The notes: generated from the letters alone by a model not told the origin. A stretch of DNA of 64,000 nucleotides from Incurvaria masculella (GCA_946894095.1 OX335657.1:5642001-5706000); one strand, 5' to 3'; shown: positions 29,373-41,751, counted from the first letter of the stretch. Program-made: numbers and translations.

Positions 29373-29747
29373 CTGCAATACGACACACGTCATTTATTAA
29401 CTCGTCAAGTAGATAGTTTTGTTTTCCAAACATGAATTACCTGAGAAGCAACTTTGTATGGGAAGCATATATTGTACCTACGTTATTTCGCTCAATCAAT
29501 TCTCAATTATAAGCTTTGATCAAACTAACTTATAGAAAGTGAATCAATAAAATAACCTGTATACGATGGCCTCCTAGTAATTTCCTAAATTTCGGATTGT
29601 TATTTTTATTATTTGATTTATGAACGAGCAGCCGAAGCGGGTATGTGGATGTTATCGATTTTTCAATTGTATCGTTGTCAGGCTTTAATATTGTATGATT
29701 TTGCATGTTGGGTAAATTATTTTTATTAATTAATCGTTTATTAATAC
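29373..29747 (-). other. CYB5R4 upstream intron, no feature
   Basis: AT-rich sequence upstream of the first visible CYB5R4 exon. No coding signal or repeat was recognised. Confidence 0.5.
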
Positions 29748-30101
29748 AGAGTGGTCAGTCTGAGTTCTCACCTAAATTGGCGTTTACGGCAAACCGATCG
29801 ACTGGCGTTTTCTCCAAACTCCATACAAGTTTTTACTAGATATTCTGTGGTTTTACTTCTTCAAGCTGTCAAAGTCAAACGCGGACTTCCGATTTGTATG
29901 AAAACGCGGAGTGGACGTAAACGGCAACGTCGACGTATTTACGGCAACGTTGAGTAAGCTGTCAAATCAAGCTCGGACTCGCAATTGTTAGTTCGCTTAA
30001 CGCCCGCTGCGCGCGCTCTTCAATTTCTCCATACATTTGAAAACGCCAGTCGATCGGTTTGCCGTAACGCCAATTTAGGTGACAACTCAGACTACCGGCT
30101 C
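29748..30101. mobile_element. Intact MITE (GGTAGTCTGAG family)
   Basis: Ends AGAGTGGTCAGTCTGAGTTC and, inverted, GAGCCGGTAGTCTGAGTTG; about 354 bp, in the opposite orientation to 28636-28989 judging by its interior (CTAGATATTCTGTGG before GTTTGCCGTAACGCC). No coding capacity. Confidence 0.82.
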
Positions 30102-30856
30102 GGTTTGAAATTTTATACACTACTTTTTAAATATCTATCCAAATTGATTTTAATGCATGGAATTTTTTTTTGAATTCAGGTCTCATATATATTCTTTTTC
30201 AAGTTTGCGGCTTATATTGATATTAACTAATATTTATTTCAATACCATTTCAAAGATCCTAACATTATCTACCCATTCAGCGAAGAACATGTTTAACTTT
30301 TCCCAATTTCTTTAACGAAACAATAAAAAAACCGGTTTCACGCGTTATGCGGGTTGGTCACATTTAGAAAGAATTATTTCGAGCTGCTCTAACTAAGCGA
30401 CGTCGGTTTCTGGCTATCTCGTTTTAATCGCAAAAATTGGTCCAAAATGTTTAGGTATGAGGATGCTCCTAATTGCACGTCATCACTTTCAAACTCAGGG
30501 TCTTAAATACATGAATATTTCGCAATTCTCGTCACTATATTCTTTCCGTTGACATTTCCTAACTTGTGCGAGACTTATCCGGTAAACGTATACTATTTTC
30601 TCTAATTTATTTTAGCGCTTTTCCACTGCATTTACGGGGCAAAGTGAGGAACTGAATAAAACGTCCAACTGCGACGTCCCAATTCCTAACTGCCTTATTG
30701 ATCCTAGACAAAAATAGACCTAGAGAACTAGGAACAATGCGATGAACTTTACCGTACAATGCAGGATTTATGAATAGACGAACATAATTTCCAGGGCGTG
30801 TGTGTGTGGTTTTGGGTCTTGGTGTGAGTGATGTCTGATATCTTTCCACATGGACA
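30102..30856. other. AT-rich non-coding segment
   Basis: No coding signal or recognised repeat. It may be the CYB5R4 5' intron or intergenic. Confidence 0.4.
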
Positions 30857-31150
30857 TTCCGTATAAGGGGCGTCGATCAATCGCGACTAATTGCTACCGT
30901 CGTCGCTTGTATCGAAGCGAACCGAGTCCAACCGAGAATTCGATACGCGTAGGTAGGTAGAAACGACGGGCAGCTTTTCAACCGTTTGTGTGTAGACACT
31001 GCTCTTCTTACCTATACTGTGCCTCGCCAAAATTTTATAAACATCGTGGGAATAATCCACTCCATTTATCCAAAAAGGACTAAATGTAACCTAATCAACG
31101 TTTCCGGGCGTAATCATCCTGCCGTGTCCTTGAAATAATTACCTACGCCC
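30857..31150 (+). repeat. LTR-like repeat, copy 1
   Basis: The sequence has a TATA-like box (GTATAAGGGG), a downstream conserved block (CCGAGTCCAACCGAGAATTC, GATACGCGTAGGTAG, CTGCTCTTCTTACC) and a T(A/T)ATAAACATCGTGGGA poly(A)-signal-like block followed by GTAACCTAATCAACGTTTCC. TATA box followed by AATAAA within about 200 bp suggests a solo LTR, but no TG...CA ends or internal retroviral genes were found. Confidence 0.5.
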
Positions 31151-31574
31151 CACATTGTACTGATACCGAAAAAAGTGGGACTTAGGAAAATTGTTTTTTG
31201 ATCGCATTGTTTTTAAAATTTAAGTATGCAAACCTTTTCTAAGCGTTATTTGAAATGACATTTCCAAATCGAATTTTCTTATTTAGGCCTTATTTTTTGA
31301 GATATAATCATTTTAAGGATTTTGTAGTATGGAGATAATGTAACTTTATTTTTTTTCTCAAAATGCTACAAAATGCAGGACCTGTAGTTACTAAATATTG
31401 CTTCTTGGAGTTATAAAGATTATTACCCCATTGAAACTGTATCCGAGTACGTCCGATTTTTCTGTATTAAGCCTTTCAAACATTTTAAGTAAAATGTATT
31501 TTGCAACACTCAATTCATTCACTTTTTCATGAAATTTCAGGTAAAAAAACTTTTTCAGCCTAACTAGCCTGGCG
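31151..31574. other. Unassigned AT-rich segment
   Basis: The words ACTGATACCGAAAAAAGTGG near 31160 resemble ACTGATGCCGAAAAAGTAG at 9382-9400, so part may be an unrecognised repeat shared with the 9.3-kb region. No coding signal. Confidence 0.35.
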
Positions 31575-31885
31575 GATGCTAGCCTCAGCGTTCGGTTATC
31601 AAGGTTGAGAAACCCTGAGCGCAGTGGGGCTCTGCGTTTTCGACCGTTGAGGCATCTGCTTCTGATTCTATGTAAAAGTGTAGGTTGCTTGCAATGTGGT
31701 AGGGTGAATTCCGCCCAGGTTGGTACCATCACCTTAAATAAACAATAGTCGAAGCGAAAGTCAAAATTGACCGTTTTTTCCATCGTGTAAAACAAGAAAT
31801 GTCCTCGTAATGCACCTAGATATGTGGGGTAAAATCATACAGTGAAGTGTAGTATTAGCCATCTATTTTCAGTAGCATAAAAAAA
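31575..31885 (+). mobile_element. Diverged SINE copy
   Basis: The body words TAGGGTGAATTCCGCCCAGGT, TGGTACCATCACC, GTAATGCACCTAG and AGTATTAGCCATC are the same family as 14933-15288, with an atypical head (CCTCAGCGTTCGGTTATC) and an A tail that runs directly into the next repeat. Confidence 0.6.
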
Positions 31886-32185
31886 CCGACCAAGTGCTAG
31901 TCGGACTCGCACACGAAGGGTTCCGTACCATTGTACAAGATTTACTACAAAAAATCACGTTTATTGTACGGGGCCCCCCTTTAATTTTTTATTTTTTTTA
32001 TTTTGCCTATTTGTTGTTATAGCGGCAAAATAAATACACACTCAGCATACAAATTCAGCTGCCTACCTATTACGGTTAATGAGATACAGACCTGTGAAAG
32101 ACGGACGCACGGACGGACGGACAGCGGAGGCTTAGTTACGTTACGGGTTACGTTTTTACCCTTTGGGTACGGAACCCTAAAAAAG
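31886..32185 (+). repeat. GGTTCCGTACCC-family element
   Basis: Typical order of words: ACCGACCAAGTGCTAGTCGG, GAAGGGTTCCGTACCA, TACAAGATTTA, TATAGCGGCAAAATAAATACAC, CTGCCTACCTATTACGG, a GGAC simple repeat, GGAGGCTTAG and GGGTACGGAACCCTAAAA. The GGTTCCGTAC / GTACGGAACC pair makes inverted subterminal repeats. It has no coding capacity. Confidence 0.78.
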
Positions 32186-32217
32186 TAAATTCGAATAAAA
32201 TATTACTAGATAGATTC

Positions 32218-32392
32218 TTTTTTTATGTAAATGGACATGAATGGCTAATACTGAACTGACTGTCATATATTAGCCTAACACACCACTTGGGAACTAGGTG
32301 CCATGCCAGGACTTTCTTTATATTGCTGGGCTACATTGAACTGGATGGAAAACACGGACAATTTTCATTGCCGCTTCGACCGCCGAAATCCA
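32218..32392 (-). mobile_element. 3' half of the common SINE (reverse)
   Basis: T-rich start then, in reverse, GGACATGAATGGCTAATAC, GGGAACTAGGTGCCATGCC and TTGAACTGGATGGAAAACAC. The head and 5' body are missing, so it is a 5'-truncated insertion. Confidence 0.7.
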
Positions 32393-34111
32393 AAATCACC
32401 ATGAATTTGTTCGAGAAGGCACAAGTAGAAGAATGTTTTTGTATATATTGTTTCAATCTACACAAACGATGAGTGAAATCAAGCTAAAACATGAATACAA
32501 TTCCAAAGAAGAATGCTGAATGGTTAGACTCAGGCATAAAGTGGCCCGAATAAATGCCTTCAGGAAGTAGCAACCTCGTGGATTACTAAAAGGTTAGCAC
32601 TCCTCCAATTCTTTCTTCGAGATTATCGACAGCGCCTTGTATGGCTTTTTTATGTTGAGCACGGCAAATGGTTGTATCTACAACAGACTCAGGGAAAAAC
32701 CCTTACGATGATAGTGTCCTTAAAGCTATGTAGATGGCAATATTTAACATTAACAGACAATGCCAAATAAGTAGATTTGGATATGTATCTGTTTAATAAA
32801 ATAAAACACGCGAAAATTTATTGTTACCCTCCAAAAGCGTTCATTAACGTTACCGAAACAGAAGGTTAAGTTAAACTGCAAGCTATTTTGTATCACACGA
32901 CAGGAATAATTTTTAAAGTGGCGAGCCGAGACCTCATAAGCTCATAGCTGCCAGCTAACATAACAAGCAAGTGGGGATCCTATGGTGCTTCTCCTCATAC
33001 ACATACAAACAAATATTTCAAAAATGTTTGATTTGACACTCTATGAAAGGAAAAACCTACACTAACTAACTAGAAGATATAGCCTGCGATAGAATGAGAT
33101 ATAATAAATAATACAAGGTCTTTGTCTAATGCATATTATTCACATATAGTGTTCCATTCATTAATTCATTATCCTAATTTTTCATTATACTTCTCAAAGT
33201 TTAGTTTTCTGAAGGATTCACTTCTACCCCATGTGAACTATATTAAATGTTTGTGTTCTTAACATTTACTGCGTTATAATTCACAATAATTTTGAATGCT
33301 TGAAACTTTCGTGTAATCCTTTTGTGCATAATGTTTTTCCTTGCATAACAAAGACCATATGGACCTAAATATACCTAAATATAATTTATGTATTTTTGTT
33401 GGTTCCTTAGATGGATGAAATCTATTAAGTTAGGTAAATATTATTTGAACATGTTAATTAGCTCTGTCCAGATGAATTCTTAAGATGTTTAGTATGTAAT
33501 AAAATTTTAAATAAATAAATTACGAGCCCTTATCATTTAATTGGTTGTTACATTCACAGCAATTTATAATTAAGTTGATTTAGTTCTTTTTCTATTTAGT
33601 CAAATTGCTATGTTTATGTGATCTTAGTTTCCATACTGTTATAAGGCTTTTTTATCTGTACAATAAATATATTGTGGAATTATTTTTTTCCTTTTCTAAA
33701 ACGTTTTAATCGATTTAGATCTCACATTAAACCACCTAATATTGAAAAAACCACCATAAAAACCTATAAAGACCTCATCAAAAACAATTAATTTGAGGTG
33801 AGTTATTTAAAGTTAAATTTGATCGACATTTGGTCGATATGACTGAGAAACCAGACTTACTCGGATACGGTTTTTAACCAATTCTCATCTTTTTCATTCT
33901 GCAAGCATGATTATAGTATTTAACAATGTTTAAGCTGTTCAGAAAAAAAAATAGTTACTAAAAGTTTTTAAAAAATATTTTTAACCCGAAAAATTAAGTT
34001 TAAAAAATTTAAAAAATATAAATATTGTTTAAAACAGTTGGTAGAATACGTTTGCATGCTCAAAATGCCCTAAGTCCCACTTTTTTCCATATCGTTCCAC
34101 TGTGCGCCCGC
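32393..34111. other. AT-rich non-coding segment
   Basis: No supported gene. At 33190-33230 a run (AAGTTTAGTTTTCTGAAGG and TTCACTTCT) is shared with 5408-5440, showing a common repeat fragment. The rest is very AT-rich. Confidence 0.4.
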
Positions 34112-34455
34112 CCGGCGCGCGCCGCAGTTCGTATAAGGGCCGTCGATCACTCGCGACTCATCGCTACCGTCGTCGCTTATATCGAGACGAACCGAGTCCA
34201 ACCCAGAATTCGATACGCGTAGGTAGAAGCGAAGCATTTCCGCTGTTTGTGTGTGGATACTGCTCTTCTTACCTATACTGTGCCCCAACTATCGGATGAT
34301 GGCGCGTCGGTACGTATCATCCAGTCACGGGCCAAAATTTAATAAACATCGTGGGAAGAATCCACTCAATTTCTCCACAAAGGACCCAAGGTAACCTAAT
34401 CAACGTTTCCAGGCGCAATCATCCTGCCGTGTCCTTAAAATAGTTACCTATACCC
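34112..34455 (+). repeat. LTR-like repeat, copy 2
   Basis: Full copy of the family at 30857-31150, with CGTATAAGGGCCGTCGATC, the GAATTCGATACGCGTAGG block, ACTATCGGATGATGGCGCG, TTTAATAAACATCGTGGG and CAACGTTTCCAGGCGCAATC. It is followed immediately by copy 3 in the same orientation. Confidence 0.55.
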
Positions 34456-34588
34456 GCTCGGCGCGCGCCGCAGCCCATATAAGGGCCGTCGATCACTCGC
34501 GACTAACTGCTACCGTTGTCGCTTATTTCAAGACGAACCGAGTCCTACCGAGAATTCGATACGCGTAGGTAGAAGCGAAGCGTTTCGG
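34456..34588 (+). repeat. LTR-like repeat, copy 3, left part
   Basis: Starts with GGCGCGCGCCGCAGCCC, ATATAAGGGCCGTCGATC and continues to GAAGCGTTTCGG, where it is interrupted. The rest of the unit resumes at 35489. Confidence 0.55.
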
Positions 34589-35488
34589 CCATTGAACTAA
34601 AAAAACAACAAGAAGCGCCATCAGAGTCAAACATCATGCAAGTGATCGTTTCAACTCGTTTTCCCCTCTAGCCTATGGTGTTGCCTTCATGAAATTTTTA
34701 TTTTCCCGCTCTCAGTTATATTTTTTTATCAGCAAACGTTTTGCCATCAAAATTATTCATAACATACTCATATTACTATTTATAACCAAATATAAAATTT
34801 TAATATTCAATTAACACACAAAACATTACGCAAATCAGGTATTTTAAAATTGCAACTTTCGTATCAATCCTCATCACAGAGATCTTTTTCTTAGCCTGGT
34901 ATCACTCAGTTATCCGTCCCAGTCAGTTGCGTGAGAGGGAGAGGGACCTAAATAGGAAAATCATGTATGCTAGAAAGAGCGCGCACTTGTCTGAGAGAAC
35001 ACCATCCTACGGTGAACGCGATACACATACACTCACACCACAAATGCATGACTGACAGAGACCTATAGTGAAGTACTTCATAGGATATACGTATGCTAGA
35101 AAGTGATACCAGCTTTACCGATAGTTTTGTCGTTCAATGTCTGATATCACGATAACGACACCGCGCCGTACGCCATACTTACTACACATAACACCATAAT
35201 ATAACGCCATTTGATAAAATTGTGATAGCAAACCTGTGATATGTGATTCCATCTTCCTTCTTGGCTTTCCGGAAATAGTTTTTACATTTTTGCACTACAA
35301 ACGATGGCATAATTCTTCCTTTCTTCTACCATAGAGCAGCACCTATACTATCGGCAAACACGCGCGAACGCCATGACGGATGTATCGAAACTGACAGCTC
35401 AGGTACTCTAAATTGTTCGAATTAGAGTACCTGACTTGACACGTAGGGGAAAGCTCAGAACGGATCTAAATGTTTTTTTATATCGATG
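34589..35488. mobile_element. Insertion inside LTR-like copy 3
   Basis: Flanked by GTTTCGG on both sides (34582-34588 and 35489-35495), a 7-bp (possibly diverged 8-bp) target-site duplication. The ends are imperfect inverted repeats: CATTGAACTAAAAAAACA at the left and, inverted, CATCGATATAAAAAAACA at the right. Inside is a hairpin at 35400-35433 (CAGGTACTCTAA / TTAGAGTACCTG). There is no transposase frame. Size and duplication length would suit a nonautonomous hAT-like element. Confidence 0.55.
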
Positions 35489-35680
35489 GTTTCGGCTGTT
35501 TGTGTGTAGATACTGCTCTTCTTACCTATACTGTGCCCCAACTATCGGATGATGGCGCGTCGGTACGTAGCATCCAGTCACGGGCCGAAATTTAATAAAC
35601 ATCGTGGGAAGAATCCACTCAATTTCTCCACAAAGGACCCAATGTAACCTAATGAACGTTTCCGGGCGCAATCATCCTCG
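35489..35680 (+). repeat. LTR-like repeat, copy 3, right part
   Basis: Continuation of copy 3: GGCTGTTTGTGTGTAGATAC, CTGTGCCCCAACTATCGG, TTTAATAAACATCGTGGG, ACGTTTCCGGGCGCAATC. Joined to 34456-34588 it would make one full unit. Confidence 0.55.
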
Positions 35681-36221
35681 TCTGTTTCCGCAGCGGCGGA
35701 TCGTAAAAATATTATCTGGCGCCTCTGATTCGAAAGAGGAAACTGGACAGAGACGCCATGCTCCGTCTTTCTGAGGGAGAGAGGGAGACGAGAGCTACGT
35801 CTCCTGTTCGTCAAGTCGTCGTGAGAAATGTGGTTTTGCGCAAAGATTTAAATTGGTTTTGTGTAATTTTATATCAAATATTTTGATGAGATTTCCTCAA
35901 TCTTCCTTCTTCTGACGGGAATTAAATTTCGTACCTACGCAATGAAATCGTCTCCGATTTTTTAAATGATATCGATAATAATAATGCTGTCTTATAGAGG
36001 ATTGACGTTGTCGCTGTAAATACCTACGCGAAATAAAAAAACGGACAATTGCAACGTCAATGTCTACGCTACTCATCCGTGCGTACTGTTTGGAGTATAA
36101 TATTGGATCTTTGGCAGTATTTATGCGCATGATCTTCTTTCCACGTTTATATGGGGAGTTGAGCGGGAAGGCCCACCTTGATACCAAAATACGATGCTTC
36201 GAGAATCTGACAACCAGTTAA
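35681..36221. other. Unassigned segment with TTAA-element fragment
   Basis: A reverse fragment of the TTAA-flanked family lies at about 36095-36180 (GATCTTCTTTCCACG, TATGGGGAGTTGAGCGGGAAGGCC). No gene was recognised. Confidence 0.45.
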
Positions 36222-36468
36222 ACGCGAGTCGGACTCGCACACGAAGGGTTCCGTAACATCGTACAAGATTTAACACCAAAAATCTGGTTTTAAATTTTGA
36301 TTAAACCTATTTGTTGCTATAGCGGCAAAACAAATACACATTTTGAGAAAATTTCATCTGCCTACCTATTACGGTTCATGAGATACAGCCCTGTGACGGA
36401 CGGACGGACGGACAGCCGAGGCTTAGTAATAGGGTTCCGTTGACACTCTTTAGGTAAGGAACCCTAAA
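36222..36468 (+). repeat. GGTTCCGTACCC-family element
   Basis: GAGTCGGACTCGCACACGAAG, GGGTTCCGTAACATCG, TATAGCGGCAAAACAAATAC, CTGCCTACCTATTACGG, a GGAC repeat and GGAACCCTAAAA in the order seen in other copies. Confidence 0.75.
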
Positions 36469-37064
36469 AATGAACATCTATGATGGAAATGCAGTGCAGA
36501 TTCTTCTATACTTTCTACGAATCTCACCCCGCCACAAAGCGGCCGCCCCGCCCCGCCCCGCCCCGACACCGCTCAACATCTCGACTAATTTGTAAATGAC
36601 GCTACTGGGGAGGCGAACACCCCGCGGCCCGGAGGGAGAAGTCGCTTCGTTGCCCAGCTTATTGGAGTATTTACAAGAAAACGTTTACCCGTCAGTGGCC
36701 GCAGTTAGTTTAAATAACGGTGCTTAAACTTGTTTTTAGATCTATACATCTACACCGTCGCTGTACATGATTTGAAAACTAAGGAATGTGACATGTATGT
36801 GTATAATCGACCATGAAACAAGGACACATTCATTAAAGAACGAGCCCAGTAAAAAGAACTACGAATATACTGCAAGGCTGGACCCGAACCAGCAAAACAT
36901 ACCGTTCGCGGGTATTGCGTTTATCAATTTCGCCACCGGCTGTATACTAGTCGTGGGCGTTTCCACTGGTCTTCGAAAACGTTAGTAACTGTTATTGCTG
37001 ATGCCGATAGCCGTTAGCGGAAACGGTTTCAAAAAGAAATGAAAGAAAAGTCCCTCTCCCTTCT
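36469..37064. other. GC-box cluster and unassigned sequence
   Basis: Four overlapping CCGCCCC/CCCCGCC motifs lie at 36545-36567, followed by a GC-rich stretch to about 36640. Such clusters can mark promoters, but no exon can be attached to it. The CYB5R4 promoter, which should lie upstream of 29372 on the - strand, is one candidate among several. Confidence 0.3.
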
Positions 37065-40000
37065 TCTCCTTTTTTTTTTTTTGGCTGGACATGAATGGGT
37101 ATAATGACATCTAGCACGGTTCGATCATCTCACATGAATTCTGAATCTCGAGTGCAGTGACCTGTATTCTCAACAAAAATCTAAATCAAGAAAGAGGTTT
37201 TGTTACTATGTAGTTATCGCAAACAATGAAGAAGTCAGACAAAACTTTTTATCCTCGACTCGTTACGAGAGTCGCCGGCTTCAAGCCGGTTACAGCTACA
37301 TTGCGCGAGCGAGACGGTCGCGGCTGGCGGGTCGTTGCGTCTAGACGTCTCGCAACCTACGTGCTTTCGTTGGCGCGCCGCGTGCGCGATCCAGTGCGCT
37401 ACAAGAAATTTGTAGCGGCCATAATGCTCGGCGTAAAATGAATACTTCGTTTTTACACTAGTAACAGTTATACGAACCCATTTCTCATTTCTCGTCCCAC
37501 GACTACTGTATACCCATAATTTGGAATTCTCCTACAGTCCCTCCTCCCGTACCCAATGCCCGCTACTAACACAGTGTTTAAGTTTACTGTTTCTCGGTGT
37601 GCGATGCCGCCATGTTTCGCATCGATCGACGGAGGCATCGTCAGGCATGACAGGCATATAATAATTCACTAAATGTTTCTGTTTAATATAGGAATAGCTG
37701 AGGTTCCCGGCTCCGCTCGGGTGAACTTGGTTATCGATAATCACCCGAGCGTAGCCCAGTAAAATGTGCCCTCACCCACCGCATCCCGCATCCGCTATAC
37801 TTCGTTTTACTTAATTTCGTTTTAGGGTCGTGGCGTGATGTTAAATCAAATCTTCCTCAAGAATTGGGCCATCAAACCATGGAGGTGAAGAAATTGAAGA
37901 AATAACAGGAGAACGGATGGAACCAAAAAAGTGTCGACACCTCAATTGTGCCGCCGGAGGAATTTGGCATTTGTTTCGGCATATATTCTTTGGTTTCGGC
38001 TCTCGCTGAATACATCATTAAGAATAAGGAATGACGTAACGACCATCTGGTTTATTGAAAAATCATTATTATCTTTATCAGTTTACCTACCAATTTGAGA
38101 GACTTCGAATTGGATTTTTCTCCCTTTTCATCACTGCGCTACAAATGTGTACGGCGATATAATGTTGTAAGTCGGGTGTATCTTTTTTTGCGCGCTCGTT
38201 TCATGGAAGTTATTACTCCAAAAATTCTTCACCTTCATGCATCAAACGCAATAATCATTTTTCAAATCCGACTGTTAGTTTCGGAGATTTGTGCGTTCAA
38301 ATGAAAAACAAACCCTTCAGCATTATCTCTATGATGAAGGCTTAACTCTGTGTCAAAGAAAGTAGTTTGTTCAGGCACGTTCTGGCGCCGCCTTGGCGTT
38401 CACGAAAGCGCCGCCAGTCCCCTGTAAGTGCTCCATAAATAAAACCAACGGTACATACCTCCTTTAGGCCGCTTCATGGAATCCTCGAGACATCTGACTT
38501 CTTTATCTGCCTCTGGTCTACTTAGCTACATGGTCCCTAATTTTATGAACATTAATTATCTACAAGCATTGGAATCCGATTTTGAAAATATTTAGAAAAT
38601 GACAGCCTGTAGAGCAGTGGACATGAAGCTCGAAAGCTTTTTTCCTTCAAGGGAACTAAGATTTTCAAGATAAATCTGTGTCGAGTGCACTATTCTCGAG
38701 TTTTTGGTGAGAAAATATATACTTTTTTCCAATTTTTTTAATCCAAAAATTAAAAAATACATTTTAAAATTCATTGCTTTTTCTTGTCATCAACTCTTTT
38801 TTAGTGCACTCAACATGGGTACAAGTACACAAAACCAATCAACTTCAAGGAAACAATATTTCGGCCTTTACCCAACTTTGAAAGGTTTTAACTGCAATAT
38901 ATATATTTCACGCGTTCCATGAAATCAATATGTAAGTAAAATGCGTTATGCCAATACCATCACACCCAAGAAATTGGCGCGACCTCGTGATTGCCCAACT
39001 CATAGCTTATCCTCCAAGTTAGCCTCCCCCCCTCACCCGCCTCCCCCCTAGCCGACGTCGGGCGGAGGTGGCTGGCGGAGTGATTACATGGATTCTCGTC
39101 CGCATGCGTGCCCTAATTACTTTTCGCCCGTTGGAATTTCAATTACGAGATGGCTTCGAGCGAAAATCAACCGTCCTCGCATCGTCCGAGAGCACATTTT
39201 CCGCTCGCCTCTCGCGTGGGCGAAGCCGCAACTCGAATCGGAATTTTGTTACATTGACCTAGAGTCGAAGTTGCGGTGATTTTTTGAAAGGTTCATTGCG
39301 AAATTGGCAACGCTAATTGACAAAAAAAGAGACTTTCTTCGTGGAAAAATATAGCATATTCGCCGAAATTGGCGGTACGGTACTGTAGTCATTAGTCAGA
39401 AATCGATGGCCTTATGGCTTGGCAGGGAGATGACCCGGCATAGAGGGGGGGGGGGGGGCGAGGGAAGGAATCGGTGTGATTCATTTTCCGCCTGAGAGAA
39501 CCACTTGTAACGGCTTTGTGATGCATCAAATTGCTCCGGCGTTAATACAAGATAAATTATTTTGAAATAAATAATCTGGTCTGCTGATGTTTTATAGACT
39601 AAAACCGTAAGCTGAAAAGATCATTTTTAGTAGCCTACTGAATGGGAGGGTCAAACAATGATAATTTTCAAGCAAAGAACTCTGAAATTATTAGTTTCTA
39701 CGTTTTCATAACGTTTTCAATCGTAACTATTGAATCTATTGATATTATATTATGTATTATTGACAATCTGATATTTAACTCATGTAATTTAGTGAATGCT
39801 TTAAATGTGCAAAAAGCTTGTGGTTGTCCAGTTTCGGGGTTGAAGCAGAGTTTTAATTCGCTAGAGCTAAACTGACAATACGACGGGCATTTTATTGTTA
39901 GCATACATTTTGTATTTTTCTCCGTACATTCACCGTCAAGTATGTGTTGTGTATTTTTTACAAAAACATATTAAAATAGGTCAGCACTGTAAAAACCACG

Positions 40001-40184
40001 CACATCTAGAGTTAGGTGTGGTATTAACAATTAATGCCCAGTGGCACAAACCGGGCAAGTTTAGGCAAAACTCGCGCAGGAGGGTTCCGTACAAATTTGC
40101 ATGCACATAGTTCGTCCGTTATGGGATAGTTTTATGTTATTTAAATAAAAATTAACAGTTTTTGTTTCTTTCCTATCCACCAGC
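37065..40184. other. Long segment with no supported gene
   Basis: At 37065-37105 a poly(T) tract followed by GGCTGGACATGAATGG is a 3'-terminal SINE scrap in reverse. A 71-codon basic frame at 37226-37441 has no family match. C-rich and G-rich runs occur at 39021-39050 and 39445-39460 (a run of 14 G). No other feature was seen. Confidence 0.4.
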
Positions 40185-40447
40185 CAACGGAACCCTATTA
40201 CTAAGCCTTCGCTGTCCGTCCGTCTGTCCGTCTGTCACCGGCCTGTATCTCATGAACCGTAATAGGTGGGCAGCTGAAATTTTCACAGAGTGTATATTTA
40301 TTTTGCCGGTACAACAAATAGATAAAATAAAAAAACAATACAACAAAACGTTTTTTGTGTTAAATTTTGTACGATGGTACGGAACCCTTCATGTACGAGC
40401 CCGACTCGCATTTGGCCGGTTTTCCTTTTCAGGAGCGGAACCCTAAA
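40185..40447 (-). repeat. GGTTCCGTACCC-family element (reverse)
   Basis: In reverse: ACGGAACCCTATTACTAAGCC, GTCCGTCCGTCTG, CATGAACCGTAATAGGTGGG, GTACGATGGTACGGAACCC, GACTCGCATTTGGCCGG. The interior is longer by an AT-rich stretch. Confidence 0.75.
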
Positions 40448-40787
40448 AATGTTCTAGGAAAAAAAATGTGTAAGCTCACTAACCATTATCTACATTTCAA
40501 TATAGTTAAATGCTTTCGAGGTTAGTTTACGTTGTCTGCGCCCACATAAAATACAACGGATTCGGAAAACAAGAGGAAAAGCTGGGATAGTTCGGGGGAA
40601 ATCAGCGCAAAAAGAAAAAGCTAAAACATCGGAAAACGGGCCAGCGAGAAACTCGATCCAATCCAAGGAATGGTACGAGCAGGAAACAGGTGGCCAAGTC
40701 TGTTCCTTTTCCCAGGACTCATCGACTGAACTAACAAGTAGGGAGACGAACGCGGCGGAGTTAGGAATAATGGACAAACCTAAGTTG

Positions 40788-41075
40788 TTTTTATGTAACT
40801 GGCTTTTTTATGGCTAATACCAAACTGAACGTCAGATATTAGCCTAACACACCACATTTCGTTCGGATACATTGAACTGGATGGAAACACGGACAATTTT
40901 CACTGCCGCTTCGACCATGGTTCATTCAATGCGATGATACCAACGCGGGCGGGATAAACCCTACCACCTAGTAATTAAGGAAGGGGACCTACAGTTTTAC
41001 GTGGAATCTGAACCACGGCCAGCGGTTGAAATGGTCACCCATCCAGAACTCAACCGCGCTCAGAGGTGCTTACCC
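40788..41075 (-). mobile_element. 5S-like-headed SINE (reverse)
   Basis: The T-rich start, GGCTAATACCAAACTGAACG, TACATTGAACTGGATGG, CGCTTCGACCATGGTTCATTC, CCACCTAGTAATTAAGG and ATGGTCACCCATCCAGAAC (5S box C in reverse) match 23845-24222. The head is incomplete and the region around GGTGCCATGCC is deleted. Confidence 0.7.
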
Positions 41076-41751
41076 AGCTTATGTAGATTATTATGAGGAT
41101 GTATGCCAATTAGCAACTTTTTGCGCTTTGTCTCATAATGATCTCACAAATGTTATCATTTTTTTCAAAGTATTGTATGAGATTAAATACATACCTGCGT
41201 AGTGTTTTCGCTAATATAGTTAAGGTTAGTAACATCCTATTTTTGGAGAGTTATAACAAAAAATAGCGACGAACGACTGTGGCGCGATCTACATGGACGC
41301 ACACACCCCCTTAAAAGCGACACTATTAGGTGGTGCAATAATACAGCGTGCGTTATTTTTTATGACAACGAACAACCTGCAAAAAAAAATTGAATCCGAA
41401 AAATCTTATTTTTGATGACAACGAAAGAATGACAACCTGCAAAAACAATTAATTAAATAAGCATCCGAAATGTATTCGTAGCTTCATGCACTACGAACGC
41501 AAAAGCACACGACATAAGTACGGGCGACGCGATGACGACGTTGCATGAATGGCAGAATTTTTAGTGAGATAGCATAAATATTGTAAAGCGTGAGCATGCT
41601 ATGTACTTTGCAAGGTTGTAGTATCTTGATTCATGGCAGTATATCGTGCCGAGTCGTTTATGCATGGCAAGAGAGACAATTGAGATCTTGCATATCTCCT
41701 TGAAATTATTCTCGAGGAATGTTGCATTTAAAAGTGCATTAAAAAATTAAC
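41076..41751. other. Unassigned sequence
   Basis: A short repeated phrase ATGACAACGAA(C/A)..AC(A)ACCTGCAAAAA(C/A)AA occurs twice at about 41362-41390 and 41415-41445. No gene. Confidence 0.35.

Noticed and set aside
31886..32185. CRISPR-like spaced repeats in GGAC-bearing elements
   Set aside because: The repetition is a simple-sequence run in a dispersed eukaryotic repeat, with no spacer-repeat organisation.
37226..37441. 71-codon basic frame with ATG and TAA in GC-balanced sequence
   Set aside because: No family similarity, local inverted words (GCCGGCTTCAAGCCGG) explain its composition, and no splice or neighbour support.
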